This document shows, in pieces, positions 1 through 13,178 of a stretch of DNA of 64,000 nucleotides; positions within the stretch are counted from its first letter, which is position 1; the number at the start of each line of letters is the position of its first letter. Under the pieces are notes generated by a model that saw only the letters and a program-made list of their open reading frames with translations, searched no databases and was not told the DNA's origin. The stretch comes from Kribbella solani. Lineage in GTDB: Bacteria; Actinomycetota; Actinomycetes; Propionibacteriales; Kribbellaceae. The DNA lies in the NCBI RefSeq assembly GCF_014205295.1, contig NZ_JACHNF010000001.1, forward strand, positions 1 to 64,000, given 5' to 3'. Position numbers and translations under genes: made by a program.

Positions 1-140
1 GTTCTTCTTGTTGGAGCGAGGCGCGGGACGCGAAAGCGGCCGGTCGCTCCGAACCCCCCAAAGGCTAGTGCAGCCGAAACGTGTCTCCGGACTCGGGTCG
101 GCCAGCAGGACACGGGTGGGGATCGGCTAAAAATCGGGTC
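1..140. other. Sequence upstream of the rRNA promoter
   Basis: No gene, RNA or clear repeat is recognised here. The stretch is G+C rich and leads into the rRNA promoter at 141. Short open frames that cross it lack ribosome binding sites and recognisable protein content. Confidence 0.4.
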
Positions 141-169
141 TTGACTCGGTGGAGCTGGTCCGGTAAAGT
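141..169 (+). promoter_or_regulatory. Putative rRNA operon promoter (-35/-10)
   Basis: TTGACT at 141-146 and TAAAGT at 164-169 are separated by exactly 17 bases. This is close to the housekeeping sigma-70-type consensus and predicts a start near 176, about 250 bases upstream of the 16S gene. Transcription of the whole rRNA operon from here is inferred from position and promoter quality. Additional promoters may exist; none was as convincing. Confidence 0.7.
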
Positions 170-228
170 AACGCAGGTTGCCCCGGGAGCCTGGCTGAAA
201 AGTCAGACTGCGGTGTGCGTCCGATTCT

Positions 229-250
229 TGAGAACTCAACAGCGTGCCGA
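229..250 (+). promoter_or_regulatory. rRNA leader antitermination/processing motif
   Basis: The leader carries a TTGAGAACTCAACAG motif (232-246) of the kind found in actinobacterial rRNA leaders and associated with antitermination or processing. A related TTGAGAACTG motif recurs at 2401 just before the 23S gene, as expected when each large rRNA has its own leader element. Function is inferred from family knowledge. The remaining leader (251-424) shows no other feature I can name. Confidence 0.55.
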
Positions 251-424
251 AAGTCAATGCCGAAAGATGCATTAACCCCGTCTACAGGCATTTGTTTGTC
301 TGTGGCGGATTCCTTTGAAGTAATACGGATGACAAGCCAGTGATGGTTTTGTTTCTGATTCAAAGGGTCATTCGATGTTGTTGACTGTCCGGGGCTCCTT
401 TGGGGTTTCGGTTGTCTATATTTT

Positions 425-5583
<5,159 letters not shown>

Positions 5584-5626
5584 CACATAACTATTATGCA
5601 AGCTGCGCTATGTAACAAAAGTTTGT

Positions 5627-5646
5627 TCGCGTTCACTGTACGGTTC
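5627..5646 (+). other. 3' half of the 23S processing stem
   Basis: This segment of the 23S-5S spacer pairs with 2405-2424 to close the precursor helix around 23S rRNA. The rest of the spacer (5584-5721) contains no tRNA or other recognised element. Confidence 0.7.
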
Positions 5647-5721
5647 CCAGGATACGGTCAGACCCCTAGCCCATGTGATTGAGTAGTGGCTTGTGCTGGT
5701 TTGACATGTGATCCTTATAGA

Positions 5722-5841
5722 GTTTCGGTGGCCATAGCGTCGGGGAAACACCCAGTCTCCATTCCGAACCTGGAAGTTAAGCCCTTCAGCGCCGATGGTA
5801 CTGCGACCGGGAGGTCGTGGGAGAGTAGGACGCCGCCGGAC
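5722..5841 (+). rRNA. rrf: 5S ribosomal RNA
   Basis: The sequence has the 5S core CCGAACCTGGAAGTTAAGC (5765-5783) and AGCGCCGATGGTACTG further on. The terminal stem can be drawn between CGGTGG at 5726 and CCGCCG at 5833. The length of about 120 bases is normal. It lies directly before the operon terminator. Ends are approximate. Confidence 0.95.
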
Positions 5842-5850
5842 ATTCACACT

Positions 5851-5885
5851 GTTAAGGGCCACCCCCACCGGGGGTGGCCCTTAAC
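5851..5885 (+). terminator. rRNA operon terminator hairpin
   Basis: A perfect 16-bp stem (GTTAAGGGCCACCCCC, complement at 5870-5885) closes a 3-base loop ten bases after 5S. It is the strongest hairpin of the rRNA region and is placed where the operon should end. A short weak T-containing stretch follows. Confidence 0.9.
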
Positions 5886-6269
5886 ATTTCCCCCACCAAA
5901 CACCCCGACCAAACCGCTTAGTACTCGGCAGAGCACCGCCTAGTACTCGGTCCACGCAACCCCGGCCGGCCTTCTCCACATCCGTGGGCCGCATGTTCGA
6001 CGCCACCACCATCTTCTTCCTCCACTGACATGCGACTGGACCAGCCGCTGCTGGGTGTCGGGCTCCCGGTGGCTGACCGTCTTCGTCGGCTTGACCCAGG
6101 CTTGGTGGTTGGGGACGGGCCGGGTGTGTTGGTGGGTGAGGTGGGGCTTGTCACCGGGGCTGTCCGCCTGGGTACCTGGATGGGGTGGATTGCGGTTGGT
6201 GGCGGTAACGTTTGTCCGATTACTGCTCAGCTCTCTGCTTTCTGTTCTTCTGCATCGTTAGGAGTCATC
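5886..6269. other. Intergenic region before the TPR gene
   Basis: About 380 bases without a convincing gene. The ten-base word TAGTACTCGG occurs twice, at 5919-5928 and 5941-5950, 22 bases apart. The open frame of the downstream gene can be extended back to 6030, but that extension has no ribosome binding site and reads unlike the rest of the protein, so I treat it as non-coding. No clear promoter was found, although one must exist here. Confidence 0.5.
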
Positions 6270-8753
6270 GTGGCGACGCCACCTCGCAATCCTCGCTCCG
6301 GCTCTGGGGACCGTCGCGGTTCCTCCGGAGGCAGCGGCCGCTCCGGTCGCTCAGGTGGTGGGCGGCCGGACTCCAACCGCTCGAACCCCGGCAACCGCTC
6401 GGGTTCCGGCAACCGCTCTGGCTCCGGCTCCGGTGGCTCCAGTGGCTCCGCTGGGCGCAGCGGCGGACCTAACCGCCGCAACATCGCCGGCGGTCGCTCG
6501 GGTGGGTCCGGCGGGTCTGGTGGCTCAGGCTGGTCGAGTGGCTCGGGTAGTGCGGGATCAGGTCGATCGGGATCAGGCAGCGGAGGATCAAGCGGCCGCG
6601 GTGCTGGTGGTTCGCGTTCCGGTGACGGCAGCCGGTCCGGTGGTTCGTACCGTGACGGCAACTCGTACGAGAACCGGCGTGGTTTTGCCGGCTCCCGAGG
6701 TGACAACAAGTCCGACCGGGACCCGTTCGGCGGCCAGCTGAACCGCGACGACCGCGGCAACTCGCGCGACAATCGCTCCGGCAACTCCCGCGACGACCGC
6801 GGCGGCTACCGCGATAGCCGTTCGGGTGGTTCGCGCGATGAGCGTGGTGGCTATCGGGACAACCGGTCCGGCGGCTCACGCGACGACCGTGGGTACGGGG
6901 ACAACCGGTCCGGGGGTTCGCGGGATGGGCGGGCCGGTGGGTTCCGGGACGAGCGTGGTGGGTCCGGTAGTGGTTTTGGTGGCAGCCGGGGGACCGGTGG
7001 AGCTGCTGGGCGCGGCGCTGGTGGTGGGCGTGGGCCTGCTGGTGCTGGGCGTGGAGCGGCTGGTGGAGCGCGTACGGGTGCGGGCCGTGGGGTTGCCGGT
7101 TCGCGGCGCGACTTCCGGGCCGGCGGTGACGAGCGTTCGGGGCGTGACGATCGCGGAGACTTCCGGCGGGACGAGCGGTCCGGCCGCGACGACCGTGGCG
7201 GGTACCGGCAAGATGAGCGCGGTGGGCGGGACGACCGCGGGTATCGGCAGGACGAGCGTGGTGGGGACTCCCGGGGGCGCGGGTCGGCTGATTCGCGTGG
7301 ACGGGTAGGTGGTCGGGACGAACGGCGTGGATCCGGCGGGTACGACCGGCCGGGAAGCGGGTCGGGCGGGTACGGACGGTCGGGGAGCGGGTCCGGCGGG
7401 TATGACCGGTCGGGGAGTGGATCCGGCGGGTACGGGCGGTCGGGGGACGGTGCGTCGGGTGATCGGCGGGGGAGCGGGGGTTCTTCTGAGGGGCGTGGGG
7501 CTCGGTCTGGTGGTGCTTTTGAGCGGCGCGGGGCGGGGGGATCGCGTTCTGGTGGAGCAGACAGGCGGGGCGCTGGGGACCGGCGGGGTGGGTTCCGGCG
7601 GGATGACGAGCGGGAAGAGAAGGTCGGGCCGCGGCGGGATGATCCGCGGGTTCCGGAAGGGATCACCGGGGCTGAGCTTGATCGTGGGGTGAAGGCCGAG
7701 CTGCGGTCGTTGCCGCGGACGCTGGCGGACCTGGTCGCGCAGCACCTGGTCGCGTCGGGGCGGTTCCTCGATGACGATCCGGAGCTGGCGTACCAGCATG
7801 CGCGGACGGCGCGGCGGTTGGCGGCGCGGCTTGGTGGCGTACGTGAGGCGGTCGCGATCACCGCGTACCTGGCTGAGCATTATGACGAGGCGCTGACCGA
7901 GTTCCGGGCGGTGCGCCGGATGACCGGGAACCATGAGGTGCTCGCGATGATGGCCGACTGCGAGCGTGCGCTCGGGCGGCCGGACAAGGCGCTGGCGCTG
8001 ATCAAGGACAAGCATGCGCGGGATCTGTCGGAGCCGACGCAGATCGAGCTGCTGATCGTGGCGGCCGGGGCGCGGCGGGATCTGGGGCAGACGGCCGCGG
8101 CGATTCAGATGCTCGAGGTGCCGGAGCTGACGAAGCGGACGCGGGCGGAGTGGTTGCCTCGGTTGCGCTACGCGTATGCGGATGCGCTTGCGGAGGCTGG
8201 GCGTACTGATGACGCGCTCATCTGGTTCCACCGGGCGGCTGGGGTCGACGGCGACGGGGTGACCGGCGCGGCCGAGCGCGCGGCGGAGCTGGAAGGACTC
8301 GAGTTCACCGACCTCGACGAGGAGTCGGACGGGGACGAGTACGTCGAGGACGAGTACACCGACGAAGAACCGAACGACGCTGACGAAGACGACGCTGACG
8401 AAGACGACGCTGACGAAGAGCCGGGCGACGCTGATGAGCACGATGCCGACGAGCAGGATGCTCTGGACGATGCGGATGACGCTGAGTCGGATGGTGGGGA
8501 GTCGGATCGAGCCGCGGACCTGAAGGGTGGTCAGGGCGGCAACGCGGAGAGCGCGGCCGGCGGGGCGGACGACGATGAGGCGGACGGCGCGGCGGAGGAT
8601 GGCACGGGCGGCACGGGCGGCACGGGCAGCACGGGCAGCACGGGCAGCACGAGCGGCGCGGGCGGCGCGGGCGGCGCGGTGAAGGACGGCGTGGTGGATG
8701 GCGCGGGCGGTGGGGAGAGCGCTGGTGGGGATGTTGAGGGTCGGGGGGAGTAG
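6270..8753 (+). CDS. Tetratricopeptide-repeat protein with a very long disordered Ser/Gly/Arg-rich N-terminus
   Basis: The protein has about 827 residues when started at GTG 6270, chosen because AGGAG (6260-6264) lies five bases upstream. Residues 1-460 are almost entirely Ser, Gly, Arg and Asp in short repeats (RSGGSRDDRG-like units, then GYDRSGSGSG-like units). Residues about 465-690 form an alanine-rich helical segment like the TPR protein that precedes the HAD phosphatase in actinobacterial gene order (Rv1691 of M. tuberculosis). A tail follows that is first strongly acidic (DEDDADE repeats) and then Gly/Thr/Ala rich. The start lies 384 bases after the rRNA terminator and the stop five bases before the next gene. 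The TPR core suggests a scaffold role. The N-terminus resembles disordered RNA-binding, condensate-forming segments, but that is inference only. Confidence 0.8.
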   Translation: MATPPRNPRSGSGDRRGSSGGSGRSGRSGGGRPDSNRSNPGNRSGSGNRSGSGSGGSSGSAGRSGGPNRRNIAGGRSGGSGGSGGSGWSSGSGSAGSGRSGSGSGGSSGRGAGGSRSGDGSRSGGSYRDGNSYENRRGFAGSRGDNKSDRDPFGGQLNRDDRGNSRDNRSGNSRDDRGGYRDSRSGGSRDERGGYRDNRSGGSRDDRGYGDNRSGGSRDGRAGGFRDERGGSGSGFGGSRGTGGAAGRGAGGGRGPAGAGRGAAGGARTGAGRGVAGSRRDFRAGGDERSGRDDRGDFRRDERSGRDDRGGYRQDERGGRDDRGYRQDERGGDSRGRGSADSRGRVGGRDERRGSGGYDRPGSGSGGYGRSGSGSGGYDRSGSGSGGYGRSGDGASGDRRGSGGSSEGRGARSGGAFERRGAGGSRSGGADRRGAGDRRGGFRRDDEREEKVGPRRDDPRVPEGITGAELDRGVKAELRSLPRTLADLVAQHLVASGRFLDDDPELAYQHARTARRLAARLGGVREAVAITAYLAEHYDEALTEFRAVRRMTGNHEVLAMMADCERALGRPDKALALIKDKHARDLSEPTQIELLIVAAGARRDLGQTAAAIQMLEVPELTKRTRAEWLPRLRYAYADALAEAGRTDDALIWFHRAAGVDGDGVTGAAERAAELEGLEFTDLDEESDGDEYVEDEYTDEEPNDADEDDADEDDADEEPGDADEHDADEQDALDDADDAESDGGESDRAADLKGGQGGNAESAAGGADDDEADGAAEDGTGGTGGTGSTGSTGSTSGAGGAGGAVKDGVVDGAGGGESAGGDVEGRGE
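7330..7449 (+). repeat. Four tandem 30-base units inside the TPR gene
   Basis: Four consecutive 30-base units encode the ten-residue pattern G-Y-(D/G)-R-(P/S)-G-S-G-S-G. The units differ at a few positions, as expected for an array that expands and contracts by slippage. Length variation between strains is likely. Confidence 0.75.
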
Positions 8754-8758
8754 GGGGC

Positions 8759-9613
8759 GTGGGGGGAAGCGTGGAGGCCCTGGTTGTTGGGGAGTTGGTG
8801 GGGGTTGCGCTTGCCAAGGGGGGTGTGCGGTTGGGTAAGGCGGTGGGGATGGTGGAGCGTGGGGAGGATGACGCGCTTCACCAGGTGCGGGTTTCGTGCC
8901 GGCGGTTGCGGAGTGATCTGAAGTTGTTCCGGAAGTTTCCGGCGGGGGACTGGGCGACGGAGCTTCGGGCTGATCTGGCTGAGCTGGCGCAGGCGTGTGG
9001 TGAGGCGCGGGATCTGGAAGTCATCGCCGAGCTGGTCCGCGAAACCGCCACCAGCGAGGACAACCCGGAACACGTGGACACGATCCTGACCGCGCTGACC
9101 TTCCAGCTGGAACGGGCGGCCGCGCGGTCGGCCGAGGTGGTACTGGGCGAGTCGACGCGAGACCTGCTCACCACACTCGAGGCGATCGCCGCAGCGCCGG
9201 ACCTGAAGCCCACCGCGAGTCAACCGTGCAGTGACGTACTACCGCGGCTGCTGCACACCGCCACCGCGAAGTTCACCGAAGCGGCCGGCAAGCTGAAGCC
9301 GTGGACGCCCGACGACGACTGGCACGAGGTGCGGCTGTTGGCAAAGCGCGTCCGGTACGCGGCAGACACCAGCGCCGCTGTGCTCGGTGCAGAAGCGAAA
9401 ACAACGGCAGCACACGCAGCCACGTACCAAGAGCTGCTCGGTCAGCACCAGGACCACTGCGCCGCGGCGGATGCCCTGACTGCCATGGCGGCCGACGCTG
9501 CCGCACAGGACGACCCAGAACTGTCCTTCACGCTTGGCCGGCTCACCGAACGCCACCGCGCGGCCCGCAAACCGCTACGGGAACAGTTCCTGAGCCTGTA
9601 CCACCGCCCCTGA
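8759..9613 (+). CDS. CHAD domain protein
   Basis: This 284-residue protein is largely helical. It has the hallmark CHAD segment HQVRVSCRRLRSDLKLF near residues 41-57 and a second EVRLLAKRVRYAAD segment in the C-terminal half, matching the duplicated architecture of the family. CHAD domains bind inorganic polyphosphate through conserved basic and histidine residues. No CYTH triphosphatase domain is attached. The start is GTG 8759, with GGGGGAG eight bases upstream. GTG 8771 is also possible and would remove four residues. It begins five bases after the TPR gene, so co-transcription is likely. Polyphosphate binding is from the family, not shown here. Confidence 0.88.
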   Translation: MGGSVEALVVGELVGVALAKGGVRLGKAVGMVERGEDDALHQVRVSCRRLRSDLKLFRKFPAGDWATELRADLAELAQACGEARDLEVIAELVRETATSEDNPEHVDTILTALTFQLERAAARSAEVVLGESTRDLLTTLEAIAAAPDLKPTASQPCSDVLPRLLHTATAKFTEAAGKLKPWTPDDDWHEVRLLAKRVRYAADTSAAVLGAEAKTTAAHAATYQELLGQHQDHCAAADALTAMAADAAAQDDPELSFTLGRLTERHRAARKPLREQFLSLYHRP

Positions 9614-9643
9614 CCTACTACCTGACGTAGAGCGGTCCAGCGG

Positions 9644-10789
9644 TCACAGCGTCCGGAACAGCAGCCCTACCCGCGGCTTCGGTCCGAACGACGTGGCCTT
9701 CTGTGGCAGTACTACGCCCTGCGCGGCCGACCGTAGTACCTGGTCCATCTCTGGTGCTGTGAGCTCCACAGCGGCCCGCTGAGGGCCAGCCAGCGCCAGT
9801 GCGTCGTCCAGCGTGTGGTGAAAGGTGATGTCCTGCTCTACGGCGCCCCAGCTCGACAGGAGCACCTCGTGGAGCAGTGTGACCGCGGGCGCATCAGATG
9901 CGGAGTGGAGCGTCAGCCAGCTGCTGCCGTCTGTCACCGAGATGCGGTTCGGATCGCCTTCTACCCGACCAGGCTGCAGCTGCCAACCAGGTGGCGTACG
10001 CGCCTGAACCGTCGCGAGCTCCAGACCAGGTACTACCCGGTGGATCGGGTCCAGCGTGAGCGGATGACGTACGTAGTCCACCAGCATCGCCAGACCGACA
10101 TCGGCACTCGGCCGGTACGGAGCACGCAGCTGTCGTTCCAGGTAGGCCGCGTACCGGTGGTGGCCGTCCGCGATGACTGCCTCGTGCTTCGCCAGCTCGG
10201 TCTCGATCTCTGCCAGTGTCACCGGGTCGTCGATCCGCCAGATGCGATGCTCGGCACCGTTGTACGTCTCCGCCTCCAGCCAGGGCTCACCAGCGCGCGC
10301 CGCGTCCACAGCATCGCTTGCCACGCCACCATCGGCGTACGCGAGCAGGATCGGCTCCAGGTCGGCGTCCGTCGCCTCCATCAGCCGTAGCCGGTCGTCG
10401 ACCCAGTGCGGCATCACGTCCTCGTGCGGAAGTACCACTCGACGGGCCGGGTCCAGGCGTAGCGATCCGACCAGTCCGCAGAGTACGGCGCCGCGTAGCC
10501 GCTGCTCGTACACGTAGAGCGCGGGCTGTTCGTCCTGGACCACGATGCCGTCGCGCTGCCAGCCAACCAACCGGCGAGCCGGTTCGTCGTACCGGGACGG
10601 TCCGAGGTCCGGATCGCGTGGAAGGATGAGCCTCACCATGTTGTGCAGATCAGAGTCAGTCAGCCGCCGGACGATGGCGGGTTCCAGCACGTCGTACGGC
10701 GGCGACGTGACCGCGCCTAGCCCGCTCACCTTCCCGGCGACGAACCGCCAGGCACGCAGTGGGTCGAGTTTGAGGACCGCATCCGGCAT
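9644..10789 (-). CDS. DUF1015 family protein
   Basis: The 381-residue product begins MPDAVLKLDPLRAWRF and contains TSPPYDVL and the family motif ADGHHRYAAY. These place it in DUF1015, a widespread bacterial family sometimes annotated as SerC-like and lacking an established activity. The open frame extends much further upstream, but that part is antisense to the HAD gene and low in protein character, so ATG 10789 is the start. It is divergent from the HAD phosphatase, with 24 bases between starts, and no good ribosome binding site is visible. Its stop lies 30 bases from the convergent CHAD gene. Confidence 0.85.
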   Translation of the reverse strand: MPDAVLKLDPLRAWRFVAGKVSGLGAVTSPPYDVLEPAIVRRLTDSDLHNMVRLILPRDPDLGPSRYDEPARRLVGWQRDGIVVQDEQPALYVYEQRLRGAVLCGLVGSLRLDPARRVVLPHEDVMPHWVDDRLRLMEATDADLEPILLAYADGGVASDAVDAARAGEPWLEAETYNGAEHRIWRIDDPVTLAEIETELAKHEAVIADGHHRYAAYLERQLRAPYRPSADVGLAMLVDYVRHPLTLDPIHRVVPGLELATVQARTPPGWQLQPGRVEGDPNRISVTDGSSWLTLHSASDAPAVTLLHEVLLSSWGAVEQDITFHHTLDDALALAGPQRAAVELTAPEMDQVLRSAAQGVVLPQKATSFGPKPRVGLLFRTL

Positions 10790-10813
10790 GCGCGGAATCG
10801 TACGGGGTGAAGC

Positions 10814-11920
10814 ATGACCACGGAACGTACCTCGCCCGAACCGCTCTCGGCGTGTGACGAACCGCTGGCGAGCCGGTACGACGTCGCGCTGCTGGACCTG
10901 GACGGCGTCGTGTACGTCGGCCCGGACCCGGTGCCGGACGCGCCCGAGAACCTGCGGAAAGCTGCCAAGGAAGGCATGCGGATCGGGTACATCACGAACA
11001 ACGCGAGCCGGCCGGCCGCGGTCGTTGCCGAGCACCTCGCGTCGTTCGGCCTCGATGTGGTGTCCGAGGACGTGGTGACGTCGGCGCAGGCGGCCGCGAA
11101 GCTGGTCGCCAAGGAGTTCCCGAAGGGTTCGCCGGTGCTCGTGGTCGGCGGTGAAGGGCTGGTCGCCGCGCTGGAGGAGTACGGGCTGACGCCGGTGCGG
11201 AGCAGCGACGCGGAGCCGGTGGCCGTCGTCCAGGGATTCCACCCGGATGTGAACTGGGTGATGCTCGCGGACGGCGCGCACGCGATCCACGCGGGCGCGA
11301 AGTGGTTCGCGACCAACCTGGACCTGACCATCCCGACCGCGGCCGGCAAGGCGCCGGGGAACGGCACGCTGGTGCAGGCCGTTCGCGCCGCCGTCGACGT
11401 GGACCCGGTGGTCGCCGGGAAGCCGGAGCCGCCGCTGCTGGAGACGAGCATCGAACGGCTGGAAGCCAAGCGCCCGTTGATGATCGGCGACCGGCTCGAC
11501 TCCGACATCCAGGGTGCGAACGCGGTCGGGATCGCGAGTCTGTGGGTGGCGACCGGCGTGCACGACGCGTACGACCTGGCGCGGGCGCCGAAGAACCAGC
11601 GGCCGACGTACGTGGGGGCGGGGCTCGGCGCGCTGGCCGAGAAGCAGCCCGGCGTGACCGTGCAGGGCGGGAAACACACGTGCGCCGGGTGGACCGCCGA
11701 AGTGGTGAACAACGCGGTGACGGTGCAGGGCGAGGGCGAGCCGTACGACGGGTTGCGCGCCGTACTGTCCGCGGTCTGGGCGGCCGTCGACGCGCCGGCG
11801 GAACCGGCCAAGCCCGCGAAAACAGCCGGCCGGGGCCGTCGCCCACGCCCGAAACCCGCGCCGACCGCCGACTCGATCGCCCTCGACGCCGCCCTGCACC
11901 GCATCGGCCTCGACACCTGA
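10814..11920 (+). CDS. HAD-IIA family phosphatase
   Basis: The protein has 368 residues and all four HAD motifs: LLDLDGVVYVG with nucleophile Asp28 and Asp30, TNNAS (motif II), a lysine in AGKPEP (motif III) and MIGDRLDSDIQGA (motif IV). The large cap between motifs II and III is that of subfamily IIA (NagD/PGP type). The M. tuberculosis orthologue by position, Rv1692, is described as a glycerol-3-phosphate phosphatase. The C-terminus carries an added Ala/Pro/Lys/Arg-rich segment before the last 20 residues. GGGGTGA lies just upstream of ATG 10814. The substrate here is inferred from synteny. Confidence 0.92.
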   Translation: MTTERTSPEPLSACDEPLASRYDVALLDLDGVVYVGPDPVPDAPENLRKAAKEGMRIGYITNNASRPAAVVAEHLASFGLDVVSEDVVTSAQAAAKLVAKEFPKGSPVLVVGGEGLVAALEEYGLTPVRSSDAEPVAVVQGFHPDVNWVMLADGAHAIHAGAKWFATNLDLTIPTAAGKAPGNGTLVQAVRAAVDVDPVVAGKPEPPLLETSIERLEAKRPLMIGDRLDSDIQGANAVGIASLWVATGVHDAYDLARAPKNQRPTYVGAGLGALAEKQPGVTVQGGKHTCAGWTAEVVNNAVTVQGEGEPYDGLRAVLSAVWAAVDAPAEPAKPAKTAGRGRRPRPKPAPTADSIALDAALHRIGLDT

Positions 11921-11944
11921 CCCGCTTGCCCCCTGAAGTGCGGG

Positions 11945-11973
11945 GTTGCCCCGTCGAATTTCCAGGGGGCAAC
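11945..11973. terminator. Hairpin after the HAD phosphatase gene
   Basis: GTTGCCCC (11945-11952) pairs with GGGGCAAC (11966-11973) across a 13-base loop, 24 bases after the HAD stop codon. It is a plausible terminator but has no T-tract. Confidence 0.45.
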
Positions 11974-12021
11974 CCTCCCTTTGAGCGGGCAGGCCACCGC
12001 CAACGTCGAGCCCAACCAGAC

Positions 12022-12096
12022 CTCCCCAAACCGGTTCGGGGAGCTGAGCCGCCCAAATCGGGCGGGTGCACCTCCCCAAAGCGGTTTGGGGAGGTG
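12022..12096. repeat. Cluster of REP-like palindromes
   Basis: Three palindromes sit in 75 bases: 12022-12043 (CTCCCCAAACC/GGTTCGGGGAG), 12049-12065 (CCGCCC/GGGCGG with AAATC between) and 12069-12096 (CACCTCCCCAAA, loop GCGG, TTTGGGGAGGTG, perfect 12-bp arms). The first and third are near copies of one another. The layout of related palindromes around a smaller one resembles bacterial REP or BIME elements. It could also act as a terminator between the HAD gene and the next gene. Confidence 0.6.
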
Positions 12097-12172
12097 GGGC
12101 CGGGTGGGGCGGGGTGGGTGGTGTTCGGGGGGATAGGCGATACCGTTGCTGGGGACGAGCGAGGAGGCAGTC

Positions 12173-12604
12173 ATGGTGATGGACGCACTGCGCGGCTACG
12201 TACAACTGGCGAACGGGTTGACCGAGGTCACCAAGCAGAAGGCCCAGACGGCCGCGAAAGCGTTGCTGCAGCAGACTGGGGCGGACACGCTGACCAACCG
12301 GGTGACCGACCTGGCCGACGAGATCGTTGCCACCAGCAAGAGCAACCGTCAGCTGCTGCAGGCGATCGTGTCGAACGAGGTCGAGGGCGCGGTCGCGCGG
12401 CTCGGGTTCGTCCGGGCCGAGGAGGTCGCGGCGCTGACCCGGCGGGTGAAGGCGCTGGAGACCGAGCTGGCGGAGGTGCAGGTACCCGTGCCGGCCGCGC
12501 CGGTGAAGAAGGCGCCGGCGAAGAAAGCCGCGGTGAAGAAGGCGCCGGCGAAGAAGGCGGCCGCGAAGAAGGTTGCGGCCAAGAAGACGGCGAAGAGGGT
12601 CTGA
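12173..12604 (+). CDS. Small helical protein with a histone-H1-like Lys/Ala/Pro tail
   Basis: ATG 12173 is chosen because GGAGG (12163-12167) lies five bases upstream. The 143-residue product has a helical body (residues 1-100) with a coiled-coil-like stretch EEVAALTRRVKALETELAEV. It ends in about 33 residues of (A/V)KKAPAKKA-type repeats. Such tails occur in mycobacterial HupB and in bacterial H1-like proteins, where they bind DNA or other polyanions. The body resembles phasin-like or apolipoprotein-like helical bundles, but I cannot name a family. It is followed two bases later by the acidic-protein gene. Polyanion binding is inferred from the tail alone. Confidence 0.75.
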   Translation: MVMDALRGYVQLANGLTEVTKQKAQTAAKALLQQTGADTLTNRVTDLADEIVATSKSNRQLLQAIVSNEVEGAVARLGFVRAEEVAALTRRVKALETELAEVQVPVPAAPVKKAPAKKAAVKKAPAKKAAAKKVAAKKTAKRV

Positions 12605-12606
12605 CC

Positions 12607-13155
12607 GTGAGCGAGCATCCTGGCGAGCAGTTCCCGGCGGAGGTCGATCCGGACGTGGAGCCCGGGTCCGATCCGTACCGGTCGGAAGAGGTGCCGGCCG
12701 AGCCCGACTACGACACCGAACCAGGCAGCCAGAACCAAGCCGAGCAGCAGAGCCACAGCCAGAACCCGAGCCAAGCCGAGCACCAGAACCAGAGCCAGGA
12801 CCAGAGCCTGGCTGAGTCGCAGGATCAGGCTGAGCCGGGGGAGCGGTTGGACCCGGCTGAGGTGGAGTTCGGGCCGGAGTTCGCGCGGGCGCCCGGTGAG
12901 GAGCACGAGCACTCGTTCGAGGCCGGCTCCGCGGAGACTCAGCCCGGCGAGCAGTACGCGGACGAGCAGCCCGGCGAGCAGGGCGAAGAGATGCAGGGGG
13001 AGGGTGGGCATCCGTTGGTCGAGGAGACTATGGGGCGGTTGGATGGGCTTCGGGATCGGGCCGTGGGGGAGCATGCGGAGGTGTACGCGGATCTGCATGA
13101 GCGGCTTCAGAGTGCTCTGGTTGAGGCGGATGCCGATCAGGGTGACCGGGGCTGA
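12607..13155 (+). CDS. Small acidic protein with a conserved C-terminal motif (Rv1693-like)
   Basis: GTG 12607 begins two bases after the preceding stop codon. The 182-residue protein is rich in Glu, Gln, Ser and Pro, with QNQAEQQSHSQNPSQAEHQN-type low complexity over residues about 40-75. Only the last 45 residues look folded: a helix with MGRLDGLRDRAVGEHAEVYA and DLHERLQSAL. That pattern matches the short protein encoded between the HAD phosphatase and tlyA in other actinobacteria (Rv1693 in M. tuberculosis), here with a long N-terminal extension. Its function is unknown. It is probably in one operon with tlyA, 23 bases downstream. Confidence 0.8.
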   Translation: MSEHPGEQFPAEVDPDVEPGSDPYRSEEVPAEPDYDTEPGSQNQAEQQSHSQNPSQAEHQNQSQDQSLAESQDQAEPGERLDPAEVEFGPEFARAPGEEHEHSFEAGSAETQPGEQYADEQPGEQGEEMQGEGGHPLVEETMGRLDGLRDRAVGEHAEVYADLHERLQSALVEADADQGDRG

Positions 13156-13178
13156 CGGACGTACGAGAGCACGTACTG

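Noticed and set aside
5919..5950. TAGTACTCGG pair as a regulator binding site, with a related word near 25430
   Set aside because: Ten-base matches are expected by chance in 64 kb and the positions relative to genes are inconsistent.
6030..6269. Upstream extension of the TPR gene to ATG 6030
   Set aside because: No ribosome binding site and sequence unlike the rest of the protein, whereas AGGAG precedes GTG 6270 at good spacing.
6876..8441. 521-codon open frame on the minus strand opposite the TPR gene
   Set aside because: It is the antisense of a repetitive, G+C-rich coding region, has low-complexity Pro/Arg/Thr translation and no ribosome binding site. The plus-strand frame carries the TPR-type domain.
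10790..12205. N-terminal extension of the DUF1015 frame to 853 residues
   Set aside because: The extra part is antisense to the HAD phosphatase and rich in Arg/His/Gly/Pro shadow sequence; family homology begins at ATG 10789.
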